Assembly: GCA_002409745.1 (NCBI GenBank)
Contig: DHOU01000015.1
Coordinates: 41,790-105,789 of the forward strand
Length of the DNA stretch: 64,000 bases
Source: Bacteroidales bacterium UBA5382
GTDB taxonomy: Bacteria; Bacteroidota; Bacteroidia; Bacteroidales; Dysgonomonadaceae
Direction: 5' to 3'
In this document: one piece after another, positions 43,401 through 51,995 of the stretch
How positions within the stretch are numbered: position 1 is the stretch's first letter
How the letters are laid out: every line of letters begins with the position of its first letter
Notes under the pieces: generated by a model
What the model saw: the letters and a program-made list of their open reading frames with translations, nothing else
Databases searched by the model: none
Told to the model about the DNA's origin: nothing
Translations under genes and position numbers: made by a program

Positions 43401-44231
43401 TTATTCGCCGGGTAAATCCTGAAAACTTACTCCTAACTGTTTATCAAGAGCCTCGTTGGAATCTTCGTTCTTTTGGTGCGTGATTTGTTCTTGCAAAAGA
43501 TTACTTTCACGCAAATTCCTTATTGCTATTTTTGCCGCCACTTGATGGGATTCTTTTTTTGAATAGCCTTTTCCCGAGCCGATGTTCATACCTCCCACCA
43601 TGACACAGGATTCAAAGACCGGGTTGTTTTGCGTGTCGTAAGATGCGTTGACGACTTCAAAGAGGACATCCACTTTATTTTTTTGTCCCCACTCGATAAG
43701 CCTTGATTTGAAATCGACCTCGCTTTTAAGCATTTTATCCATATTGAGGTGTTGCCTGATGAGGGTTTCAAACACGAATCTCTTGGCTACGCGATATCCC
43801 TGATCGAGATAAATGGCTCCGATAAGCGCTTCCAAAGCGTCGCCATAGATGTTGGTATTGTGAGCCAGATTGCGGGTGGAAGATATGATTAATTTGTCCA
43901 AGCCCATTTCCATTGCGATTTTGTTCAAAGTCTCGCGTTGAACAATGCGGGAACGCGTACTGGTCAGGAAGCCTTCTTTTTTTTGCTCGAATTGTTTATA
44001 AAGGATATCGGCCACGATGGCATCGAGGATGGCATCTCCCAAGAATTCAAGACGCTCGTTGTTCACCCATTTTCCCTTTTTAGAGCGGATGGATGAAGAA
44101 CGATGAGTCATGGCTTCTTTGTATAGGTGAATTCTATCGGGATAGAAGCCTAAGATAGTATAGAAAGAAAGGTAAGGCTCTTTACCTTTATGAGGAATAG
44201 CCTTAATCCTTTTTATGAATCTTCTAAACAC
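43401..44231 (-). CDS. rnc: Ribonuclease III
   Basis: Double-strand-specific RNase of 276 residues for rRNA processing. The catalytic domain has NERLEFLGDAILDAIVAD near residue 57 and the second acidic cluster GDALEALIGAIYLDQGY near residue 130. The dsRNA-binding domain follows at about 175-245 (DFKSRLIEWGQKNK, GSGKGYSKKESHQVAAKIAI). The start is GTG at 44231, one base after the fabF stop; the overlapping ATG is in another frame. Last gene of acpP-fabF-rnc. Confidence 0.95.
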   Translation of the reverse strand: MFRRFIKRIKAIPHKGKEPYLSFYTILGFYPDRIHLYKEAMTHRSSSIRSKKGKWVNNERLEFLGDAILDAIVADILYKQFEQKKEGFLTSTRSRIVQRETLNKIAMEMGLDKLIISSTRNLAHNTNIYGDALEALIGAIYLDQGYRVAKRFVFETLIRQHLNMDKMLKSEVDFKSRLIEWGQKNKVDVLFEVVNASYDTQNNPVFESCVMVGGMNIGSGKGYSKKESHQVAAKIAIRNLRESNLLQEQITHQKNEDSNEALDKQLGVSFQDLPGE

Positions 44232-44232
44232 A

Positions 44233-45495
44233 TTAATGGGTATATTTCTTAAGAATTACACTGGCATTGTGTCCGCCGAACCCAAAGGTGTTGGACAACG
44301 CCGCATTTATTTTTCTTTTCTCCGGTTTGTTGAAGGTGAAATTCAGCTTATAGTCTATTTCCGGATCATCATCCCCTTCGAGGTGATTAATGGTCGGGGG
44401 AACCGTTTGATTTCGGATCGCCAATATAGACAAAAGAGCCTCTAAAGCTCCGGCTGCTCCCAACAAATGTCCGGTCATCGACTTCGTTGAACTGATATTC
44501 AGTTTGTAGCTATGTTCTCCAAAAACGTCCAAGATGGCTTTTACTTCGGAGATATCCCCTACGGGAGTCGACGTACCATGTACATTGATATAGTCGATAT
44601 CTTCAGGTTGAAGATCGGCATCTTCCAATGCATTTCTCATCACCAGCTTAGCCCCTAATCCCTCGGGATGCGAAGCGGTGAGGTGATAGGCGTCGGCCGA
44701 CATGCCTCCTCCGGCGATCTCGGCATAAATAGTGGCTCCCCGGGCAATCGCATGGTCGAGTTCTTCGAGAATGAGCGCCGCGCTGCCTTCCCCCATCACA
44801 AACCCGTCGCGACTGGCGCTAAAAGGCCTCGACGCCGTTTCGGGCTCGTCATTTCGGGTGGACAAGGCATGCATGGCATTGAATCCGCCCACCGCAGAAG
44901 GGCTAATCGTAGCTTCGGCCCCGCCGGTAACAATCGCATTCGCTTTTCCTAACCGGATGAGATTGAAAGCGTCTACTATCGCATTTGTAGAAGAAGCGCA
45001 AGCCGATACGGTTGCGTAATTAGGTCCCCTCAGTCCGTAAATCATAGAGATATGGCCGGCAGCGATATCCGCTATCATTTTCGGAATGAAGAAAGGATTG
45101 AACCGAGGGCCTTTGTCTATATTTACATAATATCCGCCGACTTCTTCTTCGAATGTTCTGATGCCACCGATTCCGGCAGAAAAAATCACCCCGATACGAT
45201 CTTTATTTTCTTTTTCAAGATCCATCCCGGAGTTTTCCATCGCTTCTTTCGCAGCGGCGACGGCCAACTGTGCATACCGGTCATATTTCCGTTGCTCTTT
45301 CCGGTCAAAAAGCTTACTGGGGTCAAAGTCCTTGACCTCGCAAGCAAATTGCGTTTTAAAAGCAGATGCATCAAAATGAGTAATAGGCCCGGCTCCGCTT
45401 TTTCCGGCAAGTATATTCGTCCAAGTTGTTTGGACATCATTACCCACCGGTGTTACGGCACCCAAGCCTGTTACTACTACTCTTTTTAATTCCAT
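44233..45495 (-). CDS. fabF: Beta-ketoacyl-[acyl-carrier-protein] synthase II
   Basis: Condensing enzyme of fatty acid elongation, 420 residues. Catalytic Cys166 lies in VSACASSTNAI. The two active-site His residues are in NVHGTSTPVGD and in KSMTGHLLGAAG, and the terminal NTFGFGGHNAS is intact. It follows acpP by 21 bases and precedes rnc by one base, an arrangement that is widespread in bacteria. Confidence 0.97.
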   Translation of the reverse strand: MELKRVVVTGLGAVTPVGNDVQTTWTNILAGKSGAGPITHFDASAFKTQFACEVKDFDPSKLFDRKEQRKYDRYAQLAVAAAKEAMENSGMDLEKENKDRIGVIFSAGIGGIRTFEEEVGGYYVNIDKGPRFNPFFIPKMIADIAAGHISMIYGLRGPNYATVSACASSTNAIVDAFNLIRLGKANAIVTGGAEATISPSAVGGFNAMHALSTRNDEPETASRPFSASRDGFVMGEGSAALILEELDHAIARGATIYAEIAGGGMSADAYHLTASHPEGLGAKLVMRNALEDADLQPEDIDYINVHGTSTPVGDISEVKAILDVFGEHSYKLNISSTKSMTGHLLGAAGALEALLSILAIRNQTVPPTINHLEGDDDPEIDYKLNFTFNKPEKRKINAALSNTFGFGGHNASVILKKYTH

Positions 45496-45516
45496 ATAAA
45501 TAATTATAGGAAAGAA

Positions 45517-45753
45517 TTATTTAGAGTGTTGTTCTATGTAAGTAATGGCGTCACCTACAGTAGAGATTTTTTCTGCTTGATCATCCGGAATGGAAAGATT
45601 GAATTCTTTTTCAAATTCCATGATCAATTCAACAGTGTCGAGAGAGTCGGCTCCCAAATCGTTGGTGAAACTAGCTGTTTCCGTTACTTCTGATTCTTCA
45701 ACACCTAATTTGTCTACAATAATCGCTTTTACTCTTTGTGCTACTTCGGACAT
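45517..45753 (-). CDS. acpP: Acyl carrier protein
   Basis: A 78-residue acidic carrier with the phosphopantetheine attachment Ser37 in [13 protein letters not shown]. It holds growing acyl chains for FabF and the other Fab enzymes. First gene of acpP-fabF-rnc. A TTACTTTG motif on the minus strand near 45811-45818 resembles a -7 box only loosely. Confidence 0.97.
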   Translation of the reverse strand: MSEVAQRVKAIIVDKLGVEESEVTETASFTNDLGADSLDTVELIMEFEKEFNLSIPDDQAEKISTVGDAITYIEQHSK

Positions 45754-45905
45754 AACTTTTGATATTAATGAATAAATAAAATTTTCTTTTTAAATTTGTG
45801 CGTGCAAAGTAAGGCAATTTTTCTGTAATTGCACAACTTTTTATAGATTAAATTCAATTTTTCTGCACAAAATATAGTTTTTTGTGCATATTATAAGGTC
45901 GTTTT

Positions 45906-46544
45906 ATGATTCGTATAGCCCTGTTTGCGTCGGGAAACGGTAGTAATGCCGAGAATATCGCCCGATATCTTCAAGATAGTCCCGAAATGGAGATTGCGCT
46001 TATTCTTTCTAATCGGAAGAAAGCCTATGTCCATGAGCGTGCGGCTAAGTTGAAAATACCTTCTCGTACCTTTTCGAAAGAAGAATGGATGGACGGAGAG
46101 CGTATTTTGGAAATATTACGGCAAGACCGTATCGATTTTATTGTGTTGGCCGGATTTCTATTGAAAGTGCCGGCCCGGCTGTTAGCCGCTTATCCTCGCC
46201 GGATCATCAATATTCATCCGGCGTTACTGCCTAAATACGGAGGAAAAGGGATGTATGGCGACCGGGTTCATCAAGCCGTTGTGGAAGCCGGGGAGAAAGA
46301 GTCGGGTATTACGATTCATTTTGTAAATGAACGGTACGACGAAGGCGCCATTATTTATCAAGCCACTTGTCGCGTGGCTCCGGAAGATTCTCCCGAGCAG
46401 GTTGCGGCGCACGTGCATGAATTGGAATATATGCATTTTCCGCGTATTGTGAAAGAGGTGGCTCTAAGGGAGACGGGGAGACAGGGAGACAGGGAGACTG
46501 AGAGACAAGGAGACCGGGAGACTGAGAGACGGGGAGAAAAATAA
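45906..46544 (+). CDS. purN: Phosphoribosylglycinamide formyltransferase with a repeat-encoded C-terminal tail
   Basis: Third-step enzyme of purine synthesis, using 10-formyltetrahydrofolate. The core (1-188) has FASGNGSNAENIARYL, NRKKAYVHERA, FLLKVPARLLAAY, the catalytic INIHPALLPKYGGKGMYG and GITIHFVNERYDEGAIIYQ (catalytic Asn, His and Asp in place). The last 24 residues, an eight-residue repeat of the type ETERQGDR, come from an 8-bp microsatellite that has replaced the normal end of the gene. Length without the tail is the usual 188. The enzyme should still fold. Confidence 0.94.
   Translation: MIRIALFASGNGSNAENIARYLQDSPEMEIALILSNRKKAYVHERAAKLKIPSRTFSKEEWMDGERILEILRQDRIDFIVLAGFLLKVPARLLAAYPRRIINIHPALLPKYGGKGMYGDRVHQAVVEAGEKESGITIHFVNERYDEGAIIYQATCRVAPEDSPEQVAAHVHELEYMHFPRIVKEVALRETGRQGDRETERQGDRETERRGEK
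46467..46540 (+). repeat. 8-bp microsatellite (GGGAGACN) inside the end of purN
   Basis: About nine imperfect copies of GGGAGACN. Because 8 is not a multiple of 3, three units encode one eight-residue period. The same unit occurs at 10024-10083 after secG. Confidence 0.85.
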
Positions 46545-46575
46545 ATAGATCGCATGGAAATGTAGAAAAAAGTCG

Positions 46576-46583
46576 TATCTTTG
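46576..46583 (+). promoter_or_regulatory. -7 promoter box for tRNA-Leu
   Basis: TATCTTTG, 13 bases before the tRNA 5' end, the spacing expected for a short precursor leader. Confidence 0.65.
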
Positions 46584-46595
46584 CAACCGCATCTT

Positions 46596-46677
46596 GCGGC
46601 TGTGGCGTAATTGGTAGCCGCGCTAGACTTAGGATCTAGTGACGAAAGTCGTGGGGGTTCGAGTCCCTTCAGCCGCA
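46596..46677 (+). tRNA. tRNA-Leu, anticodon UAG
   Basis: A complete class II tRNA of 82 bases. The acceptor stem GCGGCTG/CAGCCGC is perfect and followed by discriminator A. The anticodon stem CTAGA/TCTAG encloses the loop CTTAGGA, giving anticodon TAG. The variable arm is long (TGACGAAAGTCG), and the T-loop is GGTTCGAGTCC. CCA is not encoded. It has its own promoter and terminator. Confidence 0.95.
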
Positions 46678-46692
46678 CGCAAAAACCGGAAA

Positions 46693-46730
46693 CCTGTCGT
46701 TTATTCAAACGGCGGGTTTTTTGTTTTTTT
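46693..46730 (+). terminator. Terminator of tRNA-Leu
   Basis: CCTGTCGTTT (46693-46702) pairs with AAACGGCGGG (46707-46716) over a four-base loop, followed by TTTTTTGTTTTTTT. Its T-run touches the stop codon of the convergent MATE gene. Confidence 0.85.
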
Positions 46731-48144
46731 ACAGGGATGTCGCCGAAACTGTTTTTTCCATTGGAGAAAGGGCCGCCATTCTCTTTATTTTCCGTAACTG
46801 ATATAGAAAGGTCAGGATGGTTACCACAAAAGCGATGGAATCCGCTACGGGCATGCTTACGAATACGCCGTCGAGAGCATAGAAAAGCGGTAATACCAGC
46901 AGGGCGGGAACCAGAAATATGAGTTGGCGCGTAAGCGACAGGAAAACCGATATTTTGGCTTTACCTATCGACTGGAAAAAGTTACTGATCACGATTTGAG
47001 GCCCGACAATAGGGAATGCGGCCATGGTTATCCGTAATCCCCGCTCCGAAATGCGCATCATTTCGAGGTCGTTGGTAAACAGTTTGACAATCCATCCGGG
47101 AAATAATTCTCCCAATAAAAATCCTGTCGTTGTAATGGTCATCGCGCCGATAAGCGTATACTTTAATGCTTTGAAAGATCGGTCGAGTTGCCTTGCTCCG
47201 TAATTATACCCAACGATGGGTTGCATGCCCATCGTTAATCCGATGACAATCATGACGAATAAAGTCGCCACGCGGTTGATGATGCCGTAAGCTCCCACGG
47301 CAAGATCGCCGCCGTATTTGATGAGGCTGCCGTTGATGACGGAAACGACCAAACTCGAGGTAAGATGCATCAGGAACGGCGATATGCCGATGGCCATCAT
47401 GGAGCCGATGGTCTTTAGGGATAAACGGTAGATTCCTTTTTCAAAATGAATGTAATTGTTTTTATTCAAAAAATGTATTCCTACCCAGATCAAGCCCGTG
47501 AATTGCGAAAGAACCGTAGCCAATGCCGTCCCTTTCATCCCCCATCCGAAGACGAAAATAAACAAAGGCGCCAGAATGATATTGACGGCAACGGTGAGGA
47601 ACGACGACAGCATCGCCTTCTTCGGATAACCGCTTACCCGCATCATGTTGTTTAACGAGAAAAATACGAAACCGATAGGCGTTCCGAGCAGATAAACCCA
47701 CATGAAATCGTAGGCATACGGCAACAGCGCTTCGCTTGCCCCGAACAAACGCAGTATCGGTTCGAGGAAAATGAAGGTAGTTCCACCCAGAATAACGGCA
47801 TTCAAGGCGTTGATGATCGTTACGTGCGCCAAAATACTGACGGCCCCGTGTTCGTCTTTCTGCCCGAGCCGGATGGAGGTAAGGGTGGCGCCGCCTACCC
47901 CGATAAGCGTGGAAAAAGCCATCAGGATATTCATCAGGGGAAAGGTGACGGCCATTCCCGACAGTGCTATGGCGCCGATGCCTTGCCCTATGAAAATGCT
48001 GTCGATGATATGGTAAAGGGAAGTGACGACCATTCCGATAATCGCCGGAAAAGAATATTGCCCGAGCAATTGCCTGATATCCCCGCTGCCCAAGAGGTGC
48101 GGATTGTTTGTATTATTTTGGCTCAGCGTGTTTTTTATATCCAT
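46729..48144 (-). CDS. MATE-family multidrug/metabolite exporter
   Basis: Inner-membrane exporter of 471 residues with twelve hydrophobic helices in two homologous halves, typical of MatE proteins. The first helix block has YSFPAIIGMVVTSLYHIIDS, and the second half starts near 255 (GISPFLMHLTSSLVVSVING) with the repeat GMQPIVGYNYGARQ. It should exchange cations for drugs or metabolites; the substrate is unknown. A TATCTTTG box lies ten bases before the start, giving a very short leader. Confidence 0.92.
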   Translation of the reverse strand: MDIKNTLSQNNTNNPHLLGSGDIRQLLGQYSFPAIIGMVVTSLYHIIDSIFIGQGIGAIALSGMAVTFPLMNILMAFSTLIGVGGATLTSIRLGQKDEHGAVSILAHVTIINALNAVILGGTTFIFLEPILRLFGASEALLPYAYDFMWVYLLGTPIGFVFFSLNNMMRVSGYPKKAMLSSFLTVAVNIILAPLFIFVFGWGMKGTALATVLSQFTGLIWVGIHFLNKNNYIHFEKGIYRLSLKTIGSMMAIGISPFLMHLTSSLVVSVINGSLIKYGGDLAVGAYGIINRVATLFVMIVIGLTMGMQPIVGYNYGARQLDRSFKALKYTLIGAMTITTTGFLLGELFPGWIVKLFTNDLEMMRISERGLRITMAAFPIVGPQIVISNFFQSIGKAKISVFLSLTRQLIFLVPALLVLPLFYALDGVFVSMPVADSIAFVVTILTFLYQLRKIKRMAALSPMEKTVSATSL

Positions 48145-48154
48145 AAATAGAAAG

Positions 48155-48162
48155 CAAAGATA
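48155..48162 (-). promoter_or_regulatory. -7 promoter box for the MATE gene
   Basis: On the minus strand TATCTTTG, ending 10 bases before the ATG at 48144; transcription would start only a few bases before the codon. Confidence 0.55.
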
Positions 48163-48213
48163 TAAAAAATAATGATGAAGAGCCGTTTGTTTTAAGGCAC
48201 TTGATCGAGGGCG

Positions 48214-48240
48214 TTGCTCCGGCCGGCACCTTCGATAAAG
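48214..48240 (+). repeat. Dispersed GC-rich intergenic element, copy 3
   Basis: TTGCTCCGGCCGGCACCTTC followed by GATAAAG, matching 25461-25487 at 22 of 27 bases. Confidence 0.5.
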
Positions 48241-48260
48241 GGAATATAAAAAAATAATTG

Positions 48261-48268
48261 TAGCTTTG
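48261..48268 (+). promoter_or_regulatory. -7 promoter box for the acyl-CoA ligase gene
   Basis: TAGCTTTG fits TAnnTTTG, 18 bases before the ATG at 48287. Confidence 0.55.
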
Positions 48269-48286
48269 CAGGCAAATTGAAAAATA

Positions 48287-50173
48287 ATGAGCAGGACTAT
48301 CCTTGAATTTCTGGACGAATCGGTAAAGAAGTATGCCGACCGTCCTTATCTATATGAAGCGAAGAGCGGATCGGAATATACCTCGTTGACGTATCGTCAG
48401 GTGCAGGAACAATCGAAACAATTTGCCGCAGGGTTACTTTCTTTGGGCGTGCAGGCGGGCGACCGCATCGCGCTGTTGTCGGAAGGCAAGAACAATTGGG
48501 TGATCGGCGAATTGGGCATCTTGCATGCCGGGGCTATTTGTGTGCCGTTGTCGGTTAAACTGGAGAGCGAACAAGATATCAGCTTCCGCCTGAACCATTC
48601 CGAAACCCGTATGGTGTTGGCATCCGATCAGCAAATCGCCAAGTTGCGGAGAATGAAAAATGCATTTCCTACTGTGGAGCAATATATCCTGCTCGATGAA
48701 GAGGACGGGATTGAAAAGGATGAACTGCTGTTTGATACAGTGATTGAAAAAGGCGTTCAGGCGTTGACGCAAAACCCGTTGTTTCTCGACGAACGAATCC
48801 AAGGCGTCACTCCCGAGTCGCTGGCCAATATTTCGTACACCTCCGGTACGACGGCCAATCCGAAAGGGATTATGCTTACCCACAGTAACTATGTATTCAA
48901 TGCCGAACAATCGGTCGATCATATAAAAGGCATTCCGTCCCATTTTCGCACCTTGTTGATTCTGCCCTGGGATCATTCGTTCGGGCATACGGCCGGAATC
49001 TATTCGTTTATGAAATGCGGAGCCTCGATAGCTTCGGTTGCGATGGGCAAATCGCCGATAGAAGTGCTGCGGAATGTTCCGAAAAGCCTGAAAGCTATCA
49101 ATCCGCACATGATGATGAGTGTGCCGGCGTTGGCCGCGAACTTCCGCAAGAATATCGAAGCCGGCATCGAAAAGAAAGGAAAACGAACCGCCACCTTGTT
49201 TCGAAAAGCATTGAAACTGGCGTATACCTATAATAAAGAAGGATTCAATAAAGGAACCGGTGCGCGGTTCTGGATGAAACCCCTACTGTCGGTTTACGAC
49301 CGGTTGATATTTTCGAAAGTGCGGCAATCGTTTGCAAGCAACATGGCGTATTTCATCGGCGGCGGGGCGTTGCTCGATATCGAATTGCAGCGGTTCTTCT
49401 ATGCGATCGGCATCCCCATGTATCAAGGGTACGGATTGTCGGAAGCGACGCCCGTCATTTCGGCCAACAGCGCCCACGCGCACAAACTCGGCTCGTCGGG
49501 TAAACCGTTGCCGCGCATGGATATTCAGATTGTGGATGAAACGCTGAAAGAAGTGCCGGCGGGCGAAAAGGGCGAAATCATGATCCGTGGCGGAAACGTG
49601 ATGAAAGGCTATTGGAAGAATCCCGAAGCAACCGCTGAAACTCTTGTAGACGGATGGCTGCGTACAGGCGATATGGGCTATCTCGATACGGACGGTTATT
49701 TATATGTATTAGGGCGGACAAAATCGTTATTGATCGGCGATGACGGAGAGAAGTTTTCGCCGGAAGGCATCGAAGAGTCGATTATGGCGACGTCGCCTTA
49801 TATCGAGCAGTGTGTACTGTATAATAATCAACGTCCGTATACGACGGCGCTGATCGTGGTGAATCGCGACGAATTGAAAAAGCGTACTTCCGACCCGCAG
49901 GAAGCCGCCCGCATTATCGAACAAGAGGTCGGTGCCTATCTGAAAGGCGGAAAGCATGACGGATTGTTTCCCTATCGGTGGCTTCCTTCGGCTTTCGCCG
50001 TATTGGAAGAGCCTTTTACGGAGAAAAACGGATTGGTCAACTCTTCGCTGAAGATTGTGAAGCATAAAGTGTATTCGGCTTACGCGGGGCGCATCGAAGG
50101 ACTGTATACGGCGGAAGGAAAAAAGGCCGCTTCGGCAAATAATATCGACGTGTTGAAGAAAATACTGGGATAA
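48287..50173 (+). CDS. AMP-binding long-chain acyl-CoA ligase
   Basis: Adenylate-forming enzyme of 628 residues. ATP/AMP motif SYTSGTTANPKGIMLTH lies near residue 184, the acyl-binding YQGYGLSEATPVIS near 382, and the hinge/adenylation block GWLRTGDMGYLDTDGYLYVLGR near 450, followed by KSLLIGDDGEKFSPEGIE. The C-terminal catalytic Lys sits in the ENGLVNSSLKIVKHK segment. This is the FadD15/long-chain type. Its TAA merges into a 7-bp microsatellite. Confidence 0.93.
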   Translation: MSRTILEFLDESVKKYADRPYLYEAKSGSEYTSLTYRQVQEQSKQFAAGLLSLGVQAGDRIALLSEGKNNWVIGELGILHAGAICVPLSVKLESEQDISFRLNHSETRMVLASDQQIAKLRRMKNAFPTVEQYILLDEEDGIEKDELLFDTVIEKGVQALTQNPLFLDERIQGVTPESLANISYTSGTTANPKGIMLTHSNYVFNAEQSVDHIKGIPSHFRTLLILPWDHSFGHTAGIYSFMKCGASIASVAMGKSPIEVLRNVPKSLKAINPHMMMSVPALAANFRKNIEAGIEKKGKRTATLFRKALKLAYTYNKEGFNKGTGARFWMKPLLSVYDRLIFSKVRQSFASNMAYFIGGGALLDIELQRFFYAIGIPMYQGYGLSEATPVISANSAHAHKLGSSGKPLPRMDIQIVDETLKEVPAGEKGEIMIRGGNVMKGYWKNPEATAETLVDGWLRTGDMGYLDTDGYLYVLGRTKSLLIGDDGEKFSPEGIEESIMATSPYIEQCVLYNNQRPYTTALIVVNRDELKKRTSDPQEAARIIEQEVGAYLKGGKHDGLFPYRWLPSAFAVLEEPFTEKNGLVNSSLKIVKHKVYSAYAGRIEGLYTAEGKKAASANNIDVLKKILG

Positions 50174-50246
50174 GTTATGAGTTATGAATGATGAGTTATG
50201 AGTTATGAGTTATGAGTTATGAGTGATGAGTGATGAGTGATGAATG
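50171..50246 (+). repeat. 7-bp microsatellite (GAGTTAT / GAGTGAT) after the acyl-CoA ligase gene
   Basis: Ten or so tandem copies of GAGTTAT that shade into GAGTGAT, beginning at the stop codon itself and ending just before the stop of the convergent radical SAM gene at 50253. Confidence 0.85.
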
Positions 50247-50252
50247 CGGTTA

Positions 50253-51320
50253 TTATTTTCCCATCATTTCGAGATGGCATTGCAGCAAAGCGCCGGTTTT
50301 TTCATCACGGAGATGCAGCCCGTTTCCCTGGCACTGTTTGTAGGCTTTGCACGAAGCGCAGCGGCCGGTTTTCGTCCATGAACGGTCGCGCATGATTTGA
50401 AAACGCGTGTTCCAAACCGTCCAAAAATCATCTTGATAGATATTTCCCTGGATGTAATCGCTTCGAAGGCTCGGGCAAGCGCTTATATCGCCGTTTGCAA
50501 GGACGGAACCGATATGTATTCCGGCTTGGCAGAAAAAAGGCTGGTCGCGCACTTCCATTTCGTACTCGCCCAAATAACCTTCACATCCGTACGAGGCGTT
50601 TATTTCCCCTTCGCGACGCGTTTCGCGAATAAAATCCAGCATCCGGACAAATTCTTCCGGCGAAAGTTTCAAAAGGGGATTGTCTTTCGCCCGTCCCTTT
50701 GGGAAGACGGTAAATAACCGCCAATGCTTCACCCCCAACGAAAGTAAGAGGTTTTTGAGTTGAGGCAACTCATCGATATTCTTTTTGTGGACACACGTCA
50801 CCACATCATACGTGAGGTCGGGGGTGGAAGCTACCCGGTAAATGGCATTTACGGCGCGCAGCCACGACCCTTGCTTGACTCGGAACCATTCGTGCGATTC
50901 CTCGTTGTAGCCGTCGAGACTGACGGTTACCGAACGCAACCCGGCGGACAATAGACTGTCCAATCGTTTTTGCGACAAGCCGTATCCGTTCGTTACGAAT
51001 CCCCACGGATATTCCAGGTCGTAGATGGCGCGTCCGCACGCTTCGAGGTCTTTGCGGACGAGCGGTTCGCCGCCGGTAATGACAATCATGGTTTTATGCG
51101 GATCCACATGCGGGCGTATATCCGAAAGCACTCTCAGAAAATCCTCCTTCGGCATGTCGGGCACCCACGATTGTTGGGTGCAATCGCTTCCGCAATGCAC
51201 GCAGTTGAAATTGCAACGCAAGGTGCACTCCCAAAACAGATAATTGAGTTGATGAAAGTGTGTTTCGGTTTTTTTATACTCCTGATAGAGCGAAAGAATT
51301 GTCTTTTTGCGTAGATCCAT
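50253..51320 (-). CDS. Radical SAM/SPASM enzyme of the rSAM/lipoprotein system
   Basis: A 355-residue radical SAM protein. The [4Fe-4S] motif is C-X3-C-X2-C (Cys36, 40, 43) within CTLRCNFNCVHC, which also has an extra Cys32. ITGGEPLVRKD and VTVSLDGYNEE belong to the SAM barrel. A C-terminal SPASM-type domain holds further cysteines (FFCQAGIHIGSVL, ISACPS, CASCKAYKQCQGN, QCHLE). It matches the Bacteroidota enzyme I know as the rSAM partner of a small lipoprotein (TIGR04133 by memory). The lipoprotein gene lies 52 bases upstream on the same strand. The reaction is not established. Confidence 0.88.
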   Translation of the reverse strand: MDLRKKTILSLYQEYKKTETHFHQLNYLFWECTLRCNFNCVHCGSDCTQQSWVPDMPKEDFLRVLSDIRPHVDPHKTMIVITGGEPLVRKDLEACGRAIYDLEYPWGFVTNGYGLSQKRLDSLLSAGLRSVTVSLDGYNEESHEWFRVKQGSWLRAVNAIYRVASTPDLTYDVVTCVHKKNIDELPQLKNLLLSLGVKHWRLFTVFPKGRAKDNPLLKLSPEEFVRMLDFIRETRREGEINASYGCEGYLGEYEMEVRDQPFFCQAGIHIGSVLANGDISACPSLRSDYIQGNIYQDDFWTVWNTRFQIMRDRSWTKTGRCASCKAYKQCQGNGLHLRDEKTGALLQCHLEMMGK

Positions 51321-51372
51321 GCCGCGTAGTGTTAAGGGCGGTTCGTTATTATATAATATATAAGGTGTATCG

Positions 51373-51840
51373 TTATTCGGCGGAAGTTTTTTTGTCGGGC
51401 TTTAAAGCGAAGTCGGCATCGTCTTTTTCAAAAGCGCCATCATACCAATTTCCATCGCCTTTTTTAATTTGAACGACATCTTTCTTCTGGAGAGATACCG
51501 AATCGGATACAAGCGAACCGTTTTTTGCGCCATCGACGTCATCGACCCGTATTTTCACCGGAAAACCGATGATACCTTTCATGTCGAGCGTGTAGTTGCC
51601 CCGGGTATCGGTGTAAACGGTGTCTGCCTGGCCGAACTCTTTCCCGATCACCCGGATATCGGGAACCGGCTGATTTGTTTCTTTATTTGTCACCTTGCCA
51701 TGTGCCTTGAAGTCGGCAGAAGGCGTACCGTATTCTGCCATAATGCCGCCTCCGGGTTTACTGCAACCGGCCAATACCCCGATCAATGAAAGGATGGCTG
51801 TGACGGCTTTTCCATAAGCCTTAAGCGCTAATTTTTTCAT
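51373..51840 (-). CDS. rSAM-associated putative lipoprotein
   Basis: A 155-residue lipoprotein, signal peptide ending VLAGC (Cys26). A short Gly-rich spacer is followed by AEYGTPSADFKAHGKVTN, the conserved start of these partners (a YGTP motif before a carboxypeptidase-regulatory-like beta domain, about 45-135). The C-terminus WYDGAFEKDDADFAL is polar. It fits the small lipoprotein that always accompanies the radical SAM enzyme encoded next to it (TIGR04134 by memory). It is probably the enzyme's substrate or scaffold, an inference from constant pairing. Confidence 0.85.
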   Translation of the reverse strand: MKKLALKAYGKAVTAILSLIGVLAGCSKPGGGIMAEYGTPSADFKAHGKVTNKETNQPVPDIRVIGKEFGQADTVYTDTRGNYTLDMKGIIGFPVKIRVDDVDGAKNGSLVSDSVSLQKKDVVQIKKGDGNWYDGAFEKDDADFALKPDKKTSAE

Positions 51841-51945
51841 CTGTTTTTCTTTTTTATATACACAATGTATTTATAAGATGGAATAGTTATAAAAACGTTG
51901 CATCGAGTAGCGATAAGTTTTTATCGTAAGTTAACCGTAATTTTG

Positions 51946-51953
51946 TACCTTTG
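51946..51953 (+). promoter_or_regulatory. -7 promoter box for the DUF4494-yggS genes
   Basis: TACCTTTG fits TAnnTTTG, 42 bases before the ATG at 51996. A small CGATAAG/TTATCG hairpin precedes it. Confidence 0.5.
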
Positions 51954-51995
51954 CGCATCATAAAACAGACAATCCTATAAAAGAAAAACGAAGAT

